Source: Anisakis pegreffii
Lineage: Eukaryota > Nematoda > Chromadorea > Rhabditida > Anisakidae
Reading direction: 5' to 3'
Length of the DNA: 64,000 nucleotides
NCBI GenBank assembly: GCA_035041965.1
Contig: JAPYMA010003026.1
Span: forward strand, 62,001 to 126,000
Positions 1 to 12,900 of the stretch are shown here, piece after piece; within the stretch, counting starts at the first letter, position 1, and every line of letters begins with the position of its first letter. The notes under the pieces are model-generated. The model was not told the origin of the DNA and made no database searches. It was given only the letters and a program-made list of their open reading frames with translations. Position numbers and translations under genes: made by a program.

Positions 1-2120
1 ACAGGGTGATTAATTAATTTCATCGCCTCACTAACCGAGAACATGAAATCAACAAGCATACCCAACATAGCAAGTTTTTTTCAATCATATAAGATGGACA
101 AGAACGACTATTTAATAGTTTTTGTTGGTAAGCGAGCCTCTATGCATTGATAAGCGTATAACTATCCATCCTGTAAAACTATTTAACAATGTCGTGTTGT
201 GTTATCATAAAAAATTGTTTGTTATTAATTATATTCTCATACAAAGGCTGATTTACGTATGAGTAAGAAGAAAAACTGACATTCTCAAATGACATCCTAA
301 TGTGAATGTGCGAGTTTTATCTGAAAAAATCTTATTGTGTTCTCCGTTTTTTTCTGTTTCTAACGGATTTTCCAATCATTCTGACTCATGCTCATTTTTC
401 ATTGCCTCTTCTCCATAAAACCACCAGTTTCTTACTCATTGATTATATGTAACACCTAAATGAGCAGTGTCCACATGGTTAAACAGCCCGCAATAATTTC
501 TTCTACTCACATTGTAACTGCTCAATATGGAGATATTACGTATTCAAGAAGTTTTTTCAGAACATTTACTAACAACAATTTTCATATCTTAATTGAATTT
601 GACGCTATGAGAATTCAAAAACGGATTGAAGTCAAGCGAATCAAACACACTGTCAACTCACAAACATCTCATAATCACTATCCGTTGATCATAATACAAC
701 GCAAAGTTGTCACAGCAACATCTGCGATATTTTTTAAATCTAATCTCATTACATTATTTACATTGGCACTAAGCGAACCTATGGAAATCACCATCGTTTT
801 TGCATGTGGTGTTGGTTTCCTGTTCGAGGCCAGCAACCGAATTGCAAATTAACAATCCGTAATTTTTGGTTTGATCGTCATAATATCATGTATGATGCAT
901 TCTTAGGCACTAAAGAATTCTTATTATGTTCTTTGTATGGCATATTTTGGCAGCTCTTGGTGACAGTGATGATAATTATCGGTATTGTTGTCATTCTATC
1001 AGATGCATTCAAATTACATATGCATATCTATTTCATATTACATATCATATCCTCCACATACATATAAATTGAAGTGTTACTGTTATATTATCAATGAACA
1101 AATTCAAAGTCAATCCATCAATCATGCAGCGAGCGAGCACTCACAGTCAATTCACTCATCCATATCTGTGTGATATTTACAATTGTGATTGCATTATTGG
1201 ATGAATTCTTCAGTGATTTCAAATGCCACAAAGATACTCTACCGTCGTCGCTCCCACCCCTCGAAGACGCCAACGATAAAGATTTTCTAATTACAGTCAT
1301 TCGACGTGTCCACACACCTTACATCGACCATTCACTTGCAGTTACTCGTTTTGATGCGATGCTGCAATCTGTTATTATTCTGCGTTCTCTTCGTTCGTTT
1401 GTTCAGCGAAATTATTTACGCAGAATTGATTAATTTCATGATAACTGAGTCTCATGAGAACTCTCTCAAAATCCGTTCGCACGAACTCATTATTCATCCA
1501 TTCTACCAAATATATCTTCGTAGATTTTTATGGCTAATCAAATTCGAAGAAAACATTCAAAAGTGAAACTGAAACTTTGCATTAACTTACTGATTGCCAG
1601 AAACAACAGCAATAGCATTCATTTAAACTATTTCAGTTAGATCATCGATCGCTGTGACCAACATCACGTTCTGCTTGATCAGCTTGTCATAATTCGATTT
1701 TATGTTTTGCTCTTCGCTTTTCTCAAACATTACTCGCATAATCTCATTTTAGTAACTCATAAAGCACGAAAATTCTTTGCTTTCTTGTGTTGTTTCGGTT
1801 CTTCTATAGTTGTTGAACTAGCTAGTCGGCAGTGATCTGTTGGTTGGTTGGTTGTTTGCTCTCGACACTGTCCATTCATGTTCATAAGAAGACGATACAT
1901 TCTGTTTGTTCGACTATACGAGGAGAAAACAGACATTTGGAAGTTCGTTTGGAATTAGGATCGTTGAAGTGTGCTGTCTTAGTCCACTTCTAAACGAGAG
2001 TTATTCTGCGCGGTGCAAACGTCTTCAACTAGTGTTTTGTCAGTGTTGTTGGTGATAAGACGGTGCACAAACAACGATTGCAGTAATTAACTGTTCTGCT
2101 CTGAATTACTCTCAGATGTG
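1..2120. other. AT-rich sequence, no supported gene
   Basis: The open frames here are short, biased to hydrophobic or His/Ser-rich composition, and lack splice-flanked coding blocks. From about 1800 to 2120 the sequence becomes less AT-rich, has a short TTGG repeat near 1841, and leads directly into a possible first exon at 2121. That makes it a candidate promoter or 5' UTR, but this is inference only. Confidence 0.4.
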
Positions 2121-2183
2121 ATGTTTGGGATGATCACAATAGCCATTTCGTTCATTCAATCATTTATTTGTGTGTATCAGTTG
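2121..2183 (+). CDS. possible signal-peptide first exon
   Basis: An ATG opens 21 codons that read as a hydrophobic leader (MFGMITIAISFIQSFICVYQ) and end exactly at a GTGAGT donor in phase 0. This is what a signal-peptide exon of a secreted protein looks like. The next good acceptor (TTCCAG near 2645) continues the frame for about 20 codons to a TAG, which would make a very short protein, so the real partner exon is unknown. A chance leader in AT-rich DNA is a serious alternative. Confidence 0.22.
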
Positions 2184-5100
2184 GTGAGTGAGTCAAATTT
2201 CTGGTTGCATCATGATGATCCTATCAAATGACCGGTTTTTTATTGCCACCACAGCTTTTCAGTTCATTCAAACAACTCTGCGAAACCAGTTGAGGTAATC
2301 ACGAAATTGAACCCAACAAAAAAATTCATAATTCCCTAATCCAATTGAGCATTCAGAATTGAGAACTACGATTTGTTCAGGGTAAAATACTGTTAGTTAT
2401 GTTTTATACGTTTACTCCTAGGTGGTGCTATCCAAGGGTTCGGTAGAAGAGGAGTGGTGGAAGATCGGAACTGATATGGGGCAAGGGATGGTAATGTGAA
2501 TATTTGATATGAAACGTGAAAGTCGCTGATAGTCGCGATATTGTGCGGAACTTTTCAGTTTATAAACATTGTCAAAAATCGAATAATGAATGAATATTTG
2601 AAGAAATAAGCCAATAAATAACTAAACAACTTTGTATATTCCAGGTTCACGTTCATCTCGACAAGATTAAGTTTCGAGGATATCTATCCTCTTCACATTG
2701 CGCATAGGGGCACACATTTGTCATATGGCTGCGTTGATTGCAACAGTTATGCTTATTTATACCTATGAAGTGTAACACTTTGCTCTTCTTAATATCAAGA
2801 GGACAAAAGTGCTTACGTAATTGATAGTGTACACGGATGATAAGTGATTTTTGGTTTATTTGAAGAGAAGCTTCAGCTTTGGGGTTGTTCGTTATATTGA
2901 ATGGCGTGATAATTTCGGTGATTTTATAATCACGATGATTCATCCGAATAACTCATAAAAACAGTCGTCATTCAACCAACGCAACCGATCCGATCGTCCA
3001 CTGCATTTCTCATTCTTCCGCTTCTCGTTGTGTCTCTTCGTTCGCTTATTTCACTCCACTTGTTAAAACTTATTCAATGTCATAATAGTATTCCTCTGAA
3101 CATCATTCAAACACATCGCTTCTCACTCATAACGGAACAAGCAAACTCAATACTATCTATACTCTATAACACTTCAAAAAGCCTCAATCGAATGGATTGC
3201 TATTGCCTTATGAATCATTGCAGAAATATACAAATCTGCTTATGGAAACAGTATTCGAAGCAGTTCCTCACGCGCTCATTCATCATTTGGAAGTGGACAT
3301 TAGCTGAGCTTTTGTGATGTTTTTGTGCTGTTTTGGTTAGCCTCTTTTTGGATTTCTCTTATTTCATCCAAAGTAAATGAATATATATTCTGCAATCTCA
3401 TTGCGTAAACATATCTTCTGCAAACAAACGAATCTGTCTGATTTATCTGCCAAATCCGATCCTTTATTCGAGTAATATCTTCTATAGATAGTAAATCTCA
3501 CCATATCCTCATCTGGATCGTATACTAACAATCATTTTTAACGCTCGATAACTACTTATTGATGAACAGTTCCATATCCTATTTCTAGCTGGTATATTTT
3601 CATAGTATAAAGTTTAAACTAGCATTGCTCGTAAACTAGCATTCACGAAAGGAACTGAAGTATTTTCTCGAATTTTCAGGATAAGTTTCGAGTGATCTCG
3701 GTCTGAGAGTAATTCTTGCGGACAGTTCTTTGCACGAAGACAAAGAGGGTTAAGAGGCATGTAATCTAGCCCGATTTTGTTCAACAACGAGATCGTATTG
3801 TACGACGTGCAAATCAAACATACAATACTTCTTCTGTACACAAACTATTGAGGGCCTCTTCGCAATTTCAAAGAGCCTTGATCATCTCTGAGCAAGATGA
3901 CCAATCGTTTTGTAGAAGATTGAACATAAAATTCACCATCGAATTAGGTCTGTCTGTTGACTGAGTTTACAATCAGCAGTCTTTTCAGTGGAAATTTCCT
4001 ATTTACTAAATAAGTTTACTACGAACAATAATAACATAATCTTGATACCAACAACAATGTGAACAATGTTAACAATAACCATAACATCATCATCATAATA
4101 ATAGTAATAATAATAACAATGTCGAGTTCTCAATACCCGCAATTGTATTCATCCACTTCAAAGTGAAACACGAATACGAACACTTACCTGTATCATTAAC
4201 AAAAGTAAAATTTCGCGTATTCGAATAGACTCTACGGAACAATTCAGTGCCCACAAATGTATTTATTTTGAAATGTAGTCGTGAATATGGAATGGAATGA
4301 ATTTAATTATTGCGAATTCATCATTGTGCGAAACCACCGAACATGCGTTGCATATGAATGCACGTTAATAGATTTGTTCAAATGGATTTCCTCCTAACAT
4401 TTAATTCCTCGTCTGTATCCATTTTGGTTTCCAATGATTCGCCATATTCGGTCTGATAATGACAATAACAATAATAATAACGACACACTGTAAGAGCAGC
4501 GACTCGTTTTTCTTTGTGATCGTTGTTGTTTTCAACGTTATGTGATTAATGAATGCATTTTGGATTGGTGGTATTCGATCGTTATTCTTCAATCATACAA
4601 TGCATATGTACCAAAATTAATCTTTATTACCACATATGGTGAACGCATACTCAATGAGTGCTTTATTCCTCCTAGAATATCACCTCTCAGTTGCTGGTTT
4701 GCAATATGCCGTTGAGTTATTTTCTCTAGAGAATTCTGATGAATCATTCCAATGGTTATGCTATGCGATTGCACATTTGACTCTGTTTTTATACTGATCT
4801 CTTCGTGGACATTCAAATATTCGAGATAACGAACGATGATAAACTTGTGCAGGTGAAAACTTCCCTAAAGATGGGTCTCATTGGAAAGTTGCTTTGCCAT
4901 GAAGATAACATGCAATTGCAAGTGTGTTTTCTACTGAAAGAATTGAAATTTTTGCTCAATTTTGTGAAAATTTTGAGCTTTTGAGTAGTATAATTTGATA
5001 TAATGTATGCTAATGAAAGTTTATATGCATACAAAATCATGGAAAGAATTAACATAATATTGGGTCTATGTGCATGTGCAGTCATGATTGCCCTGAGAAT

Positions 5101-8100
5101 GTTGGTGTCGAGGTCATCTTTAACATCTATTTTATAACTGTAGACCAACAACGACGGATAATTAATTGGATGGAGATGAAATTTTGAACTTTCATAATTA
5201 AGTTATGAAAAATTTCAGTAATGTTGAGACGGAAAGCGAATGTGCATTCCTCTCGTCGACGTACATTCTTTCACTCAACTCAGCCAGTAACCTTGATCTG
5301 CGCTGACAGTTATAAATTTCGAGATATTGTGAACATATTTTTCATTCTCATCACATATTTCATCGAGTAACATGGAAATTTTTCAGCAATCATATTTGTT
5401 AACCAAATTTCTAATCTTCTAATTGATACTTCATGATGGGAGAAGGTAATTTTACTTTCTAATGATATTCGATAAGTCCTTTGAATGGACCGGTCAAGAT
5501 TCATTCGAATTGATCATGCGATTTCAAGCATTTCATCAGAAATTCATAAGGTTACATGCTTTAGTTTTCTTGGAATTGGTAAACTATCATCTGAAGGTAG
5601 TCTGTAGGTCTATTTGAGGTGTGCACTGTTGGGAAAGAGGTTGAAGAGAATTAACTTGGGAATGAAACCGGAGAAATTTCTTAAGATTGAAGCAGTCATT
5701 AGTAATTCGAGTAGTATTTAATGAAATAGAATAGTGATGTGTACTGAGTAGATGAATGATTTGAAACAAAAAGTTGAAAGAAAGATCGAAAATTTGATAC
5801 GACGAACTCATCAATTTCATCTTCTCAACTATCACATCCTTTTTTACGGGGCAAACTTTCCCTATCATACACTTGAAGTGAACGGATTCATTTGTAATGT
5901 GGCTCCCAAATACCGCGGAAAACCCGTAAAATGTTAATTCTTTGCCAACACTTCAATTCCCGTTGATCTTTACAAGCAATGATCAATTCATTCGTTTTGG
6001 AATGGGCGGCTTATCAGTTTTGTTTTATTGAAATAATAAGTGATGAAAGACAGTGTCTAAAAACTTTCATAGCGCTGATAAGAGCTCCCAATAGTTTGAT
6101 GGCTTTCTTCATCAGTTTCTCTTTTATTACTATCATCAGTATCATTCACTTACGCATGCAAGTGCTTGTACAGTTACTCAGTACCACCTACATATTATAT
6201 AGATTCTCTTTTGCTTTAAATGACTGCATAATTGCCCAAAATTTCATTGCACATCATTCGACATAGTCTCTGGAGGGTATTTGTTAATCGTGGAATGTCT
6301 TGCCTTACCTTGTCAAGCCATACACTTCACTGAAACGCCAAGGTTATTCAGTACTTCGTTTCATCGATCATTTCAAGGAATCAGCAAAAAAACTCGCCTT
6401 CCGCCGGTTATCATTTCACTGACTATCCATCATATTCTCATCATCAAAGGAGCGTCACTATATTACTACTATTTTCTTGTAGTGAAAATTTATTGTTCGT
6501 TTAAGATCGTTAAATTGCATCACTAAATCAACAATGCCGATTCCAATTTCATGCCCTATTCTGCTCGGTCGCTCTGTATCAGTCCGTCAAAAACTGTTAC
6601 ATTTTGATGAGTGTTTTGGTTGGCAAATGGAAAACATTCAAATGTTAATTTGCATGATTTTCCATGGTGACCATCATGCTCATTGTTGCTGTTGTGATGT
6701 TGATGTGAATTGATTTTGACAGTGGATACGTTCGTGATATTGTCGTATTATGTGTCAAGTATGATTTCAATTTGCATATCTAATATCATTACAATGTTTA
6801 CATTCACTGCGACGTCCATGCGTCCAATCATTCGCCTTCGAATGATTAGAATAATATTGTTCGTGTTTGTTTCATGCGTTCTGTAACCGTTTGTTTCACT
6901 TTTGATGAGAATCGCACTTAATTGGTATGCATTCAGCGTTATTGCTTGCTGTCACATATTCATTAGTATTCGACGACGACGACAGTTCAATTGAAACGCA
7001 ATGAAAAATCATGCAACGAACATCAAATGCATGCATATTCATTGAAATAAGAATTGTTATTCATTATGGCATGACGAAGCAACAACGTCGTTTGACAGTG
7101 AAGAGGGGATTTTGAATGTTATGCAAATTTAAAATGTTTGATTGAAACTGACTGAGAAATTCTATCGCTTCATCGAGTTCGTTGATATTGTGTATTAGTA
7201 TTACTTGTTGAAATGATGAATGTTGTTTCGAAATTTCAGTAGGTAGTGCGTAGTTCCGTTTGAATGTTCGTTCAGTTATAATGATCCCATTGAAATGTTC
7301 CAGTGACTCATCCATCACATGCTTTTCATTTTTTTTCGCTATTATTACAAACGACTTGTTCCAACGAACGCAAATCACAGTTTCCGTTTCATACGAGTTA
7401 TTCGTTCGTCATATGCTAGCTGCCATTACTCACTCCTCTCCCGGGGATCAAGCGTACGCATTCATGTGGTATTCTTACCGAGTATATTCCTCAAAGTCGT
7501 TGAGAATCGTCGTTCCACACATAAATTTTACGTTTGCTTTCCAGGGCCGCCGGCACTAACAGGATCGTAAGATTTCTTCACCCATAAAGCAATCAGAGCA
7601 CTTCACAACGTCACGATAAGCACATATCATTGTGCCTGTGAAGCAGACAACGCTCGTAATTCATAAGGAGTATTATTATATCTATCACTTCCTCATTTTT
7701 ATTAATTTTTTTCCAATAGCATGTGTGCAATTCATAGCACATAACAGTCACAAAATCAATTTCATATGCTAAACTGTCATGCCGTTTTTCTAGTTTACCA
7801 GCCAAATGCTCCGTCTCAAGTATAAACTGATCCACATTCTCACAAAAAGCAAAGAAAATTGCTGGACACACCACACAACTTATCAAATAATTCACATTTG
7901 ATTGTTAATAAATCAATAACAATTGCTTAACATACTCTCGGTGATCAATATGATTTCTTTGCTCATTCACGTGAACATCGAGAAAATTAGCCTGGAAACG
8001 AAAACCAGTCATAAATTAGGTAGCCAACGATAAGAAAGGTTCTGAAGGCTAGATGCTAAATGCGTAATTTTGCTTAGTATTTCTCATCGAAGTCTCTTTT

Positions 8101-9917
8101 CCTTGTGCAATTCTCAATTTTCTATCCGTTCTGATCCAGTGCTTGCATCAACATATGGTTGCACGGCAAGAAAAATCATCCTGTAGCAAGCGAACATTCA
8201 TCATTTTGGTTTTTGTTTTGAAGGTTTAATGCCCTTCAATATGATGAATAGATATACTTGGCGAGCAACGGCTCTGAGATGGATGGATGGATGGATGGAT
8301 GGATGGCATTGGAAATGCATTCGTATCTGTAATTTCGTAGAATGCGTTCCATTTCATCTTCGTTTTCTTGACTCACTCATTTTATTCGTGTGTGTTTTTT
8401 TCCGACTCAGTTCCACATTATTACTGTTTTATTGGAGTATTTGTCCCGTTCCCAGCAGTTCTTTCAAATTAAGTATCATTCATGTATCACATAAATATGA
8501 TGAGACTATGAAATGTTCGGCGAACTTTCTTTTCGAGCAGATTTTTGTTCATCTCGTAAAATTCAAATAATTTCATTGTTCAGTCTTTTGAGGTATGCAA
8601 GAGTTTGAGTTTTTCAATGAAATGAACGAATTTCAATGAGAAAATGTTCGTGAAATGAAGTGTCCACATATCTATCCAAACTCCATGAATTTGTGACAGA
8701 TTCTCTCCAGTAGTCCAACTTCTCAGTTCAGTTTGTGGAGGAAAGACTTTGGCATGATCGCTTACTGTATGACGCATCCAATTAATGAAATGCGAAACTG
8801 ATTGTTTGTCATTTCCTGTTGCCATTAGCATAATTTCCGTTGTGCTTGCTAATGAATACTTATTTGTTTACTTTTCCTAGGGAAATTCAATGCCTTCAAG
8901 TCTGACGTTTAAGCAGCATTGGGAATTCGTACATATGCTGCGAACTGAATGCTGATCTCTGAGCCTGTACCTGCTTATCTGCTTCAGCTTGTGTGTTGTT
9001 GATAATTGGATGTTTATATGTTTACATACATGTATATTGCATGAGACAAAATCAATAAGGTCATGAGATTATGCGCTCGTAATGATCAAACATTCATAAT
9101 TCCAACTAATTGTCTGCTATAATAGAATGACGAACGTCATTATATCGAAAAAAGACTAATAATAATAGTCACCTGATAATCATTTTCTTTTAGAATTTCC
9201 TTCGATACGTGCATTGTAGTTGCTACACTTGTGTAATTCCTTGAAAACGCATCGTTTCTCACTGAGATTTGATTATTTCCGATATACTTCACATATCCTT
9301 TAGCCGTTAATCTTCCATTAATATTATCTAGATCCCGCTTCATCAGACTTCATAATTCACGATATTTGACAATTTGTCCTTTTTCGTTGGTTGCATTTTC
9401 GTTCTGAGATTTCAAATACTTCGAACAAATGTTCCTTTCAAATCGCTCTCGCGTCAAACAATCGTTGATATGGTTGTTTCATGAATATCGCTCGTAAAAG
9501 TGATCCATAATGACGCCAATTATGCTGTCTTCAAAGAACTGTCAAATTCTTAAATTCGTGCGTTTTTGTGTGAAAACATCGCCGAATCTTCATTTGATTG
9601 CATGTTTTCATAATGCAATAATTTCTTTTCAGATCATTCTTTCGAAAGCATTGGGGCCGTAATCGGCCAAATAAGATCTGAGTGGTTATCTAATAGCAAC
9701 TGTTATCGTGCATTTATTACCTGGAGGATTTCTGCTGCTACTGTTAAAGTATCTTCAGCGAACTAATTCGTCTGATACTATCTCTGTTATTATCTTCAAA
9801 AAAGTATTCTTTTAAAAGCTTTCATACTGGTTCATCAGAAATCTCTTGCACTCAATTATTTCACTGATCTGTGTGTGAGTAGCTGCAAGGAACCGATTGT
9901 GTCAACTCAACAGAACG
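2184..9917. other. long region without a supported gene, upstream of nck-1
   Basis: No family was recognised in any frame. Points seen: an (ATGG)n microsatellite at 8279-8306; a 22-base segment after TTTCCAG near 7540 that reads Pro-Pro and ends at GTAAGA, which could be a micro-exon or chance; and a Cys-ending frame at 5838-5937. Part of the region may be upstream promoter or 5' UTR intron of nck-1. Confidence 0.35.
8279..8306. repeat. (ATGG)n microsatellite
   Basis: About seven uninterrupted copies of the ATGG tetranucleotide. Confidence 0.9.
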
Positions 9918-12900
9918 ATGACTGACGATGTCTTTGTGGTGGTCAAATACGATTATACGGCTCAAGAGGGTGAAGAGTTAACGATCAAGAAGAATGAACG
10001 CCTGAAACTCATTGATGACTCGAAAAATTGGTGGAAAGTTAGTTTCAGTCTCAGTTGATTCTCCTACTCGATTCTACTCTCAACCTAGCGATTGTTTATT
10101 GTGAATACAAGATTCACTCAGTTATTTATTCACCATTCACGTAATAATTCAACTCGCCTTCTATTTATTAATTCATTACTGACATTGACAGCTCTGTTAT
10201 GTTCTATCAGTAATCAAATTTATTACTATTATTTGTCTTTTCTTCGATATTGATTGAGAAAGAGAATAGAACTAAGTAAACAATGGAATTGCTTTCCATT
10301 AGCGATTGATGGAAACTCTCAGTTCATCAGAAGAAGGCCCAAAAAACTCCCATAAGTGGTCAATCGCATTACGAGAATAATCCCAATTGGCTTCATTGAT
10401 TTAATGATTGAAGTGCTCCAAAATGATTGGAGTGTTCAAACGTTTTGGGTGTGTAATTATTGTTGCCATGTGTTCCTTGCTTATCTCTAATGCATGACAA
10501 GAAACGACAATTTCTAACGTTCCACATTCAAGAAGACAAACCAAAAGCAGTCTCCATTCATATTCTTATATTCTCGCTCGTACATTTTCTTCTTCTTATC
10601 ATTTTCTTTGCATCTGTACGGAATTCATCGAACCATTTTGGAATATTCATCCATAAATGGTACAATTTAACGACTTTCTACCAGTTGCACAAATCATCTC
10701 ATATTGTTTCCCAAGATATTCATCTATTACTCAGATTAATGCCGAGCAATCAGATTATTCTTAACAATTTATTAGTCATCTTTTCACATTGATTGCTTTT
10801 TTAGTACTTGCAATCAATTTGTTAAACTTTCTCGAGCTAGTTGCCTCCTATAGTATATTTGTTATTCGTTATTCGTTGCAATTCACTTATAGCTAACATT
10901 GTGCTAAAAAGCAGCCTAAAGTTTCAACGTTCATATTGCAGTTGCAGCCAGCGATGTAAGAGTTTCATAAACTAGCTAGCCTAGTTGCGTGTATTTGCTT
11001 ATTGCTCATATTTTTGTTCAGTGTTGTTTTATTGATGATGGTTTTTGGCCAGTGGAATCACGAGTTGTGTAAGCTTATTAGCATAGTAATGCATTCGCTG
11101 AGAAGCACCAGCCAGTCAGTCAATACAATTTTATTTGTTCAGCATCTACATTCACATAGAAACAAATGAACAAACACATCACTGTATTGATTTAAAATGC
11201 TTGTGTGAAAAGCGAAAGTTTCCAATGAGAATTAAGTGATGCATCCATTTGACAATCAATAAAACCAAAAGTACTTCTCGCTGATATACCAGCTTCAGTT
11301 TTCTTTCGTTGTTCTAAGTTATTTAAGTGAAATGAAAGCTTATCGTCCGAGAGGTGAATCTCGAGAATACGAGAACAAAGATTAGTTGGTGATGGCGATT
11401 GGTAATTGGTTTAGGAGTATTTGTGACGTTCTGCATCTTTGAATTGCACAATTCTTTAAAATTTTCATTACTTTAACGCTAATCTGATGGGAATATTTCA
11501 GTTTTCGTTTGAAAATTTTTTCCTATTTCCGTTGTTAGTGGATTAAATCCGTACGTAACGTTTGCTTATGTCAGCGCTTTTTGTGTTGGTTTGAAAACTT
11601 GAAAGTAACCTTGAATAATGCTCATGGTATATTGATAGCTTCATCATTCCAGTCGATCTACATCTTTAAATTCGTTCTGTCTATCTTACCATTGAGTGAT
11701 TGGTTGTTTCAGCAGCTTAATCGGATTTTATTGCTCTTTGTGTTGAAACGTTCATCGTCACGATATAGCTTAAAAACATGTGCACATATACAAAATCTTG
11801 TTTTCACACATCCTGACAGCTCTAAGCCTTCATTGCTTCTTTTCATTGACATTACTGACATTTGTGATCGACTGTTTCATTTGCATTTAGCCACCAATTC
11901 ATCCAGCCTCAATGGTACAGATTCATCCTGGTTGTAGGATTATCCGTTGATCTAAAAAAATCTCTGTTCAGGTGGTCGGTGAAAATAACGTAGTCGGTTT
12001 TGTGCCATCGAACTACGTTCGCAAGGAATCATTCGTCGAAAAAGCCAAAGGAACATTTAAAGGATTCGGTAAACCGACAAAATCCAGAAGTAAACTACCC
12101 GACTGCAACCAGTCATCAGCTCAGGTAAACGGAGCATTTGCTTCAATTTGATCCGTTCCATTCGTTTCCCAAAACTTTTCAAACTTCAACCCAAAACATT
12201 TCACTGTGTGCCAATGGAAAACTGTGAGGAGCGATTGATTCTATCGACCGGCGATATGCTAATGAATAAGAAGGCATTGATCGTTTCAGATACCCGTCAA
12301 CGCCTCGTCATCATCGGAAATCTCCTCGAAAGCTCGTCCAGCTCTAGCTGCAGTCTCTGGGAACGGCTCTTTTCAGAACGGTAATGATCGAAACGTTAAT
12401 AAGGTGAGTCGAATTCAATGTATTTGCCGAGATCACCTGAGGTGATCATCAGTTATACGCTCTCGTCTATACCTCATCACACCATAATCCTTGTTTGAGG
12501 ATATACGTTAATATAAAATAATCACTTGTGATCTCAATACCAACTAGTTGTGTTCTCTTCCCAATCGATCGTGGAGAATGAATAATGATCATTTCTGGGA
12601 AATTCTACAATATAACATAAAAACACAGTATAAAATGAAAATGAATCAAACAATCACAGATATCAGCTCCATTTATTGTCCATATCAAATGACTACATCT
12701 AATCGCGTGGAACAATAATTCCTAAGGAGTTGATATAACAAGGATTCAAATTTGTTGTCGCAATCAATGGAAAAATGATAATGTTGGGAATGCAATTTTA
12801 AGGTTGGAAATATGACTTCAACAGCCATAGCAAAGTATTCGTATGAACCTCAACGAGAGGATGAACTGCGATTGTGCAAAGGCGATGTGGTGACGGTGCT

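Noticed and set aside
460..852. 130-codon open frame
   Set aside because: No motif, low-complexity hydrophobic and His/Ile-rich composition, and no splice support. Frames of this length are expected by chance in 64 kb of this composition.
2647..2706. Short frame VHVHLDKIKF after TTCCAG, compared with Notch-ligand N-termini
   Set aside because: It reaches TAG after about 20 codons, has no donor, and the resemblance covers only a few residues.
5752..5937. Frame ending NGFICNVAPKYRGKPVKC
   Set aside because: It looks protein-like at its end, but it has no acceptor, no partner exon and no recognised family.
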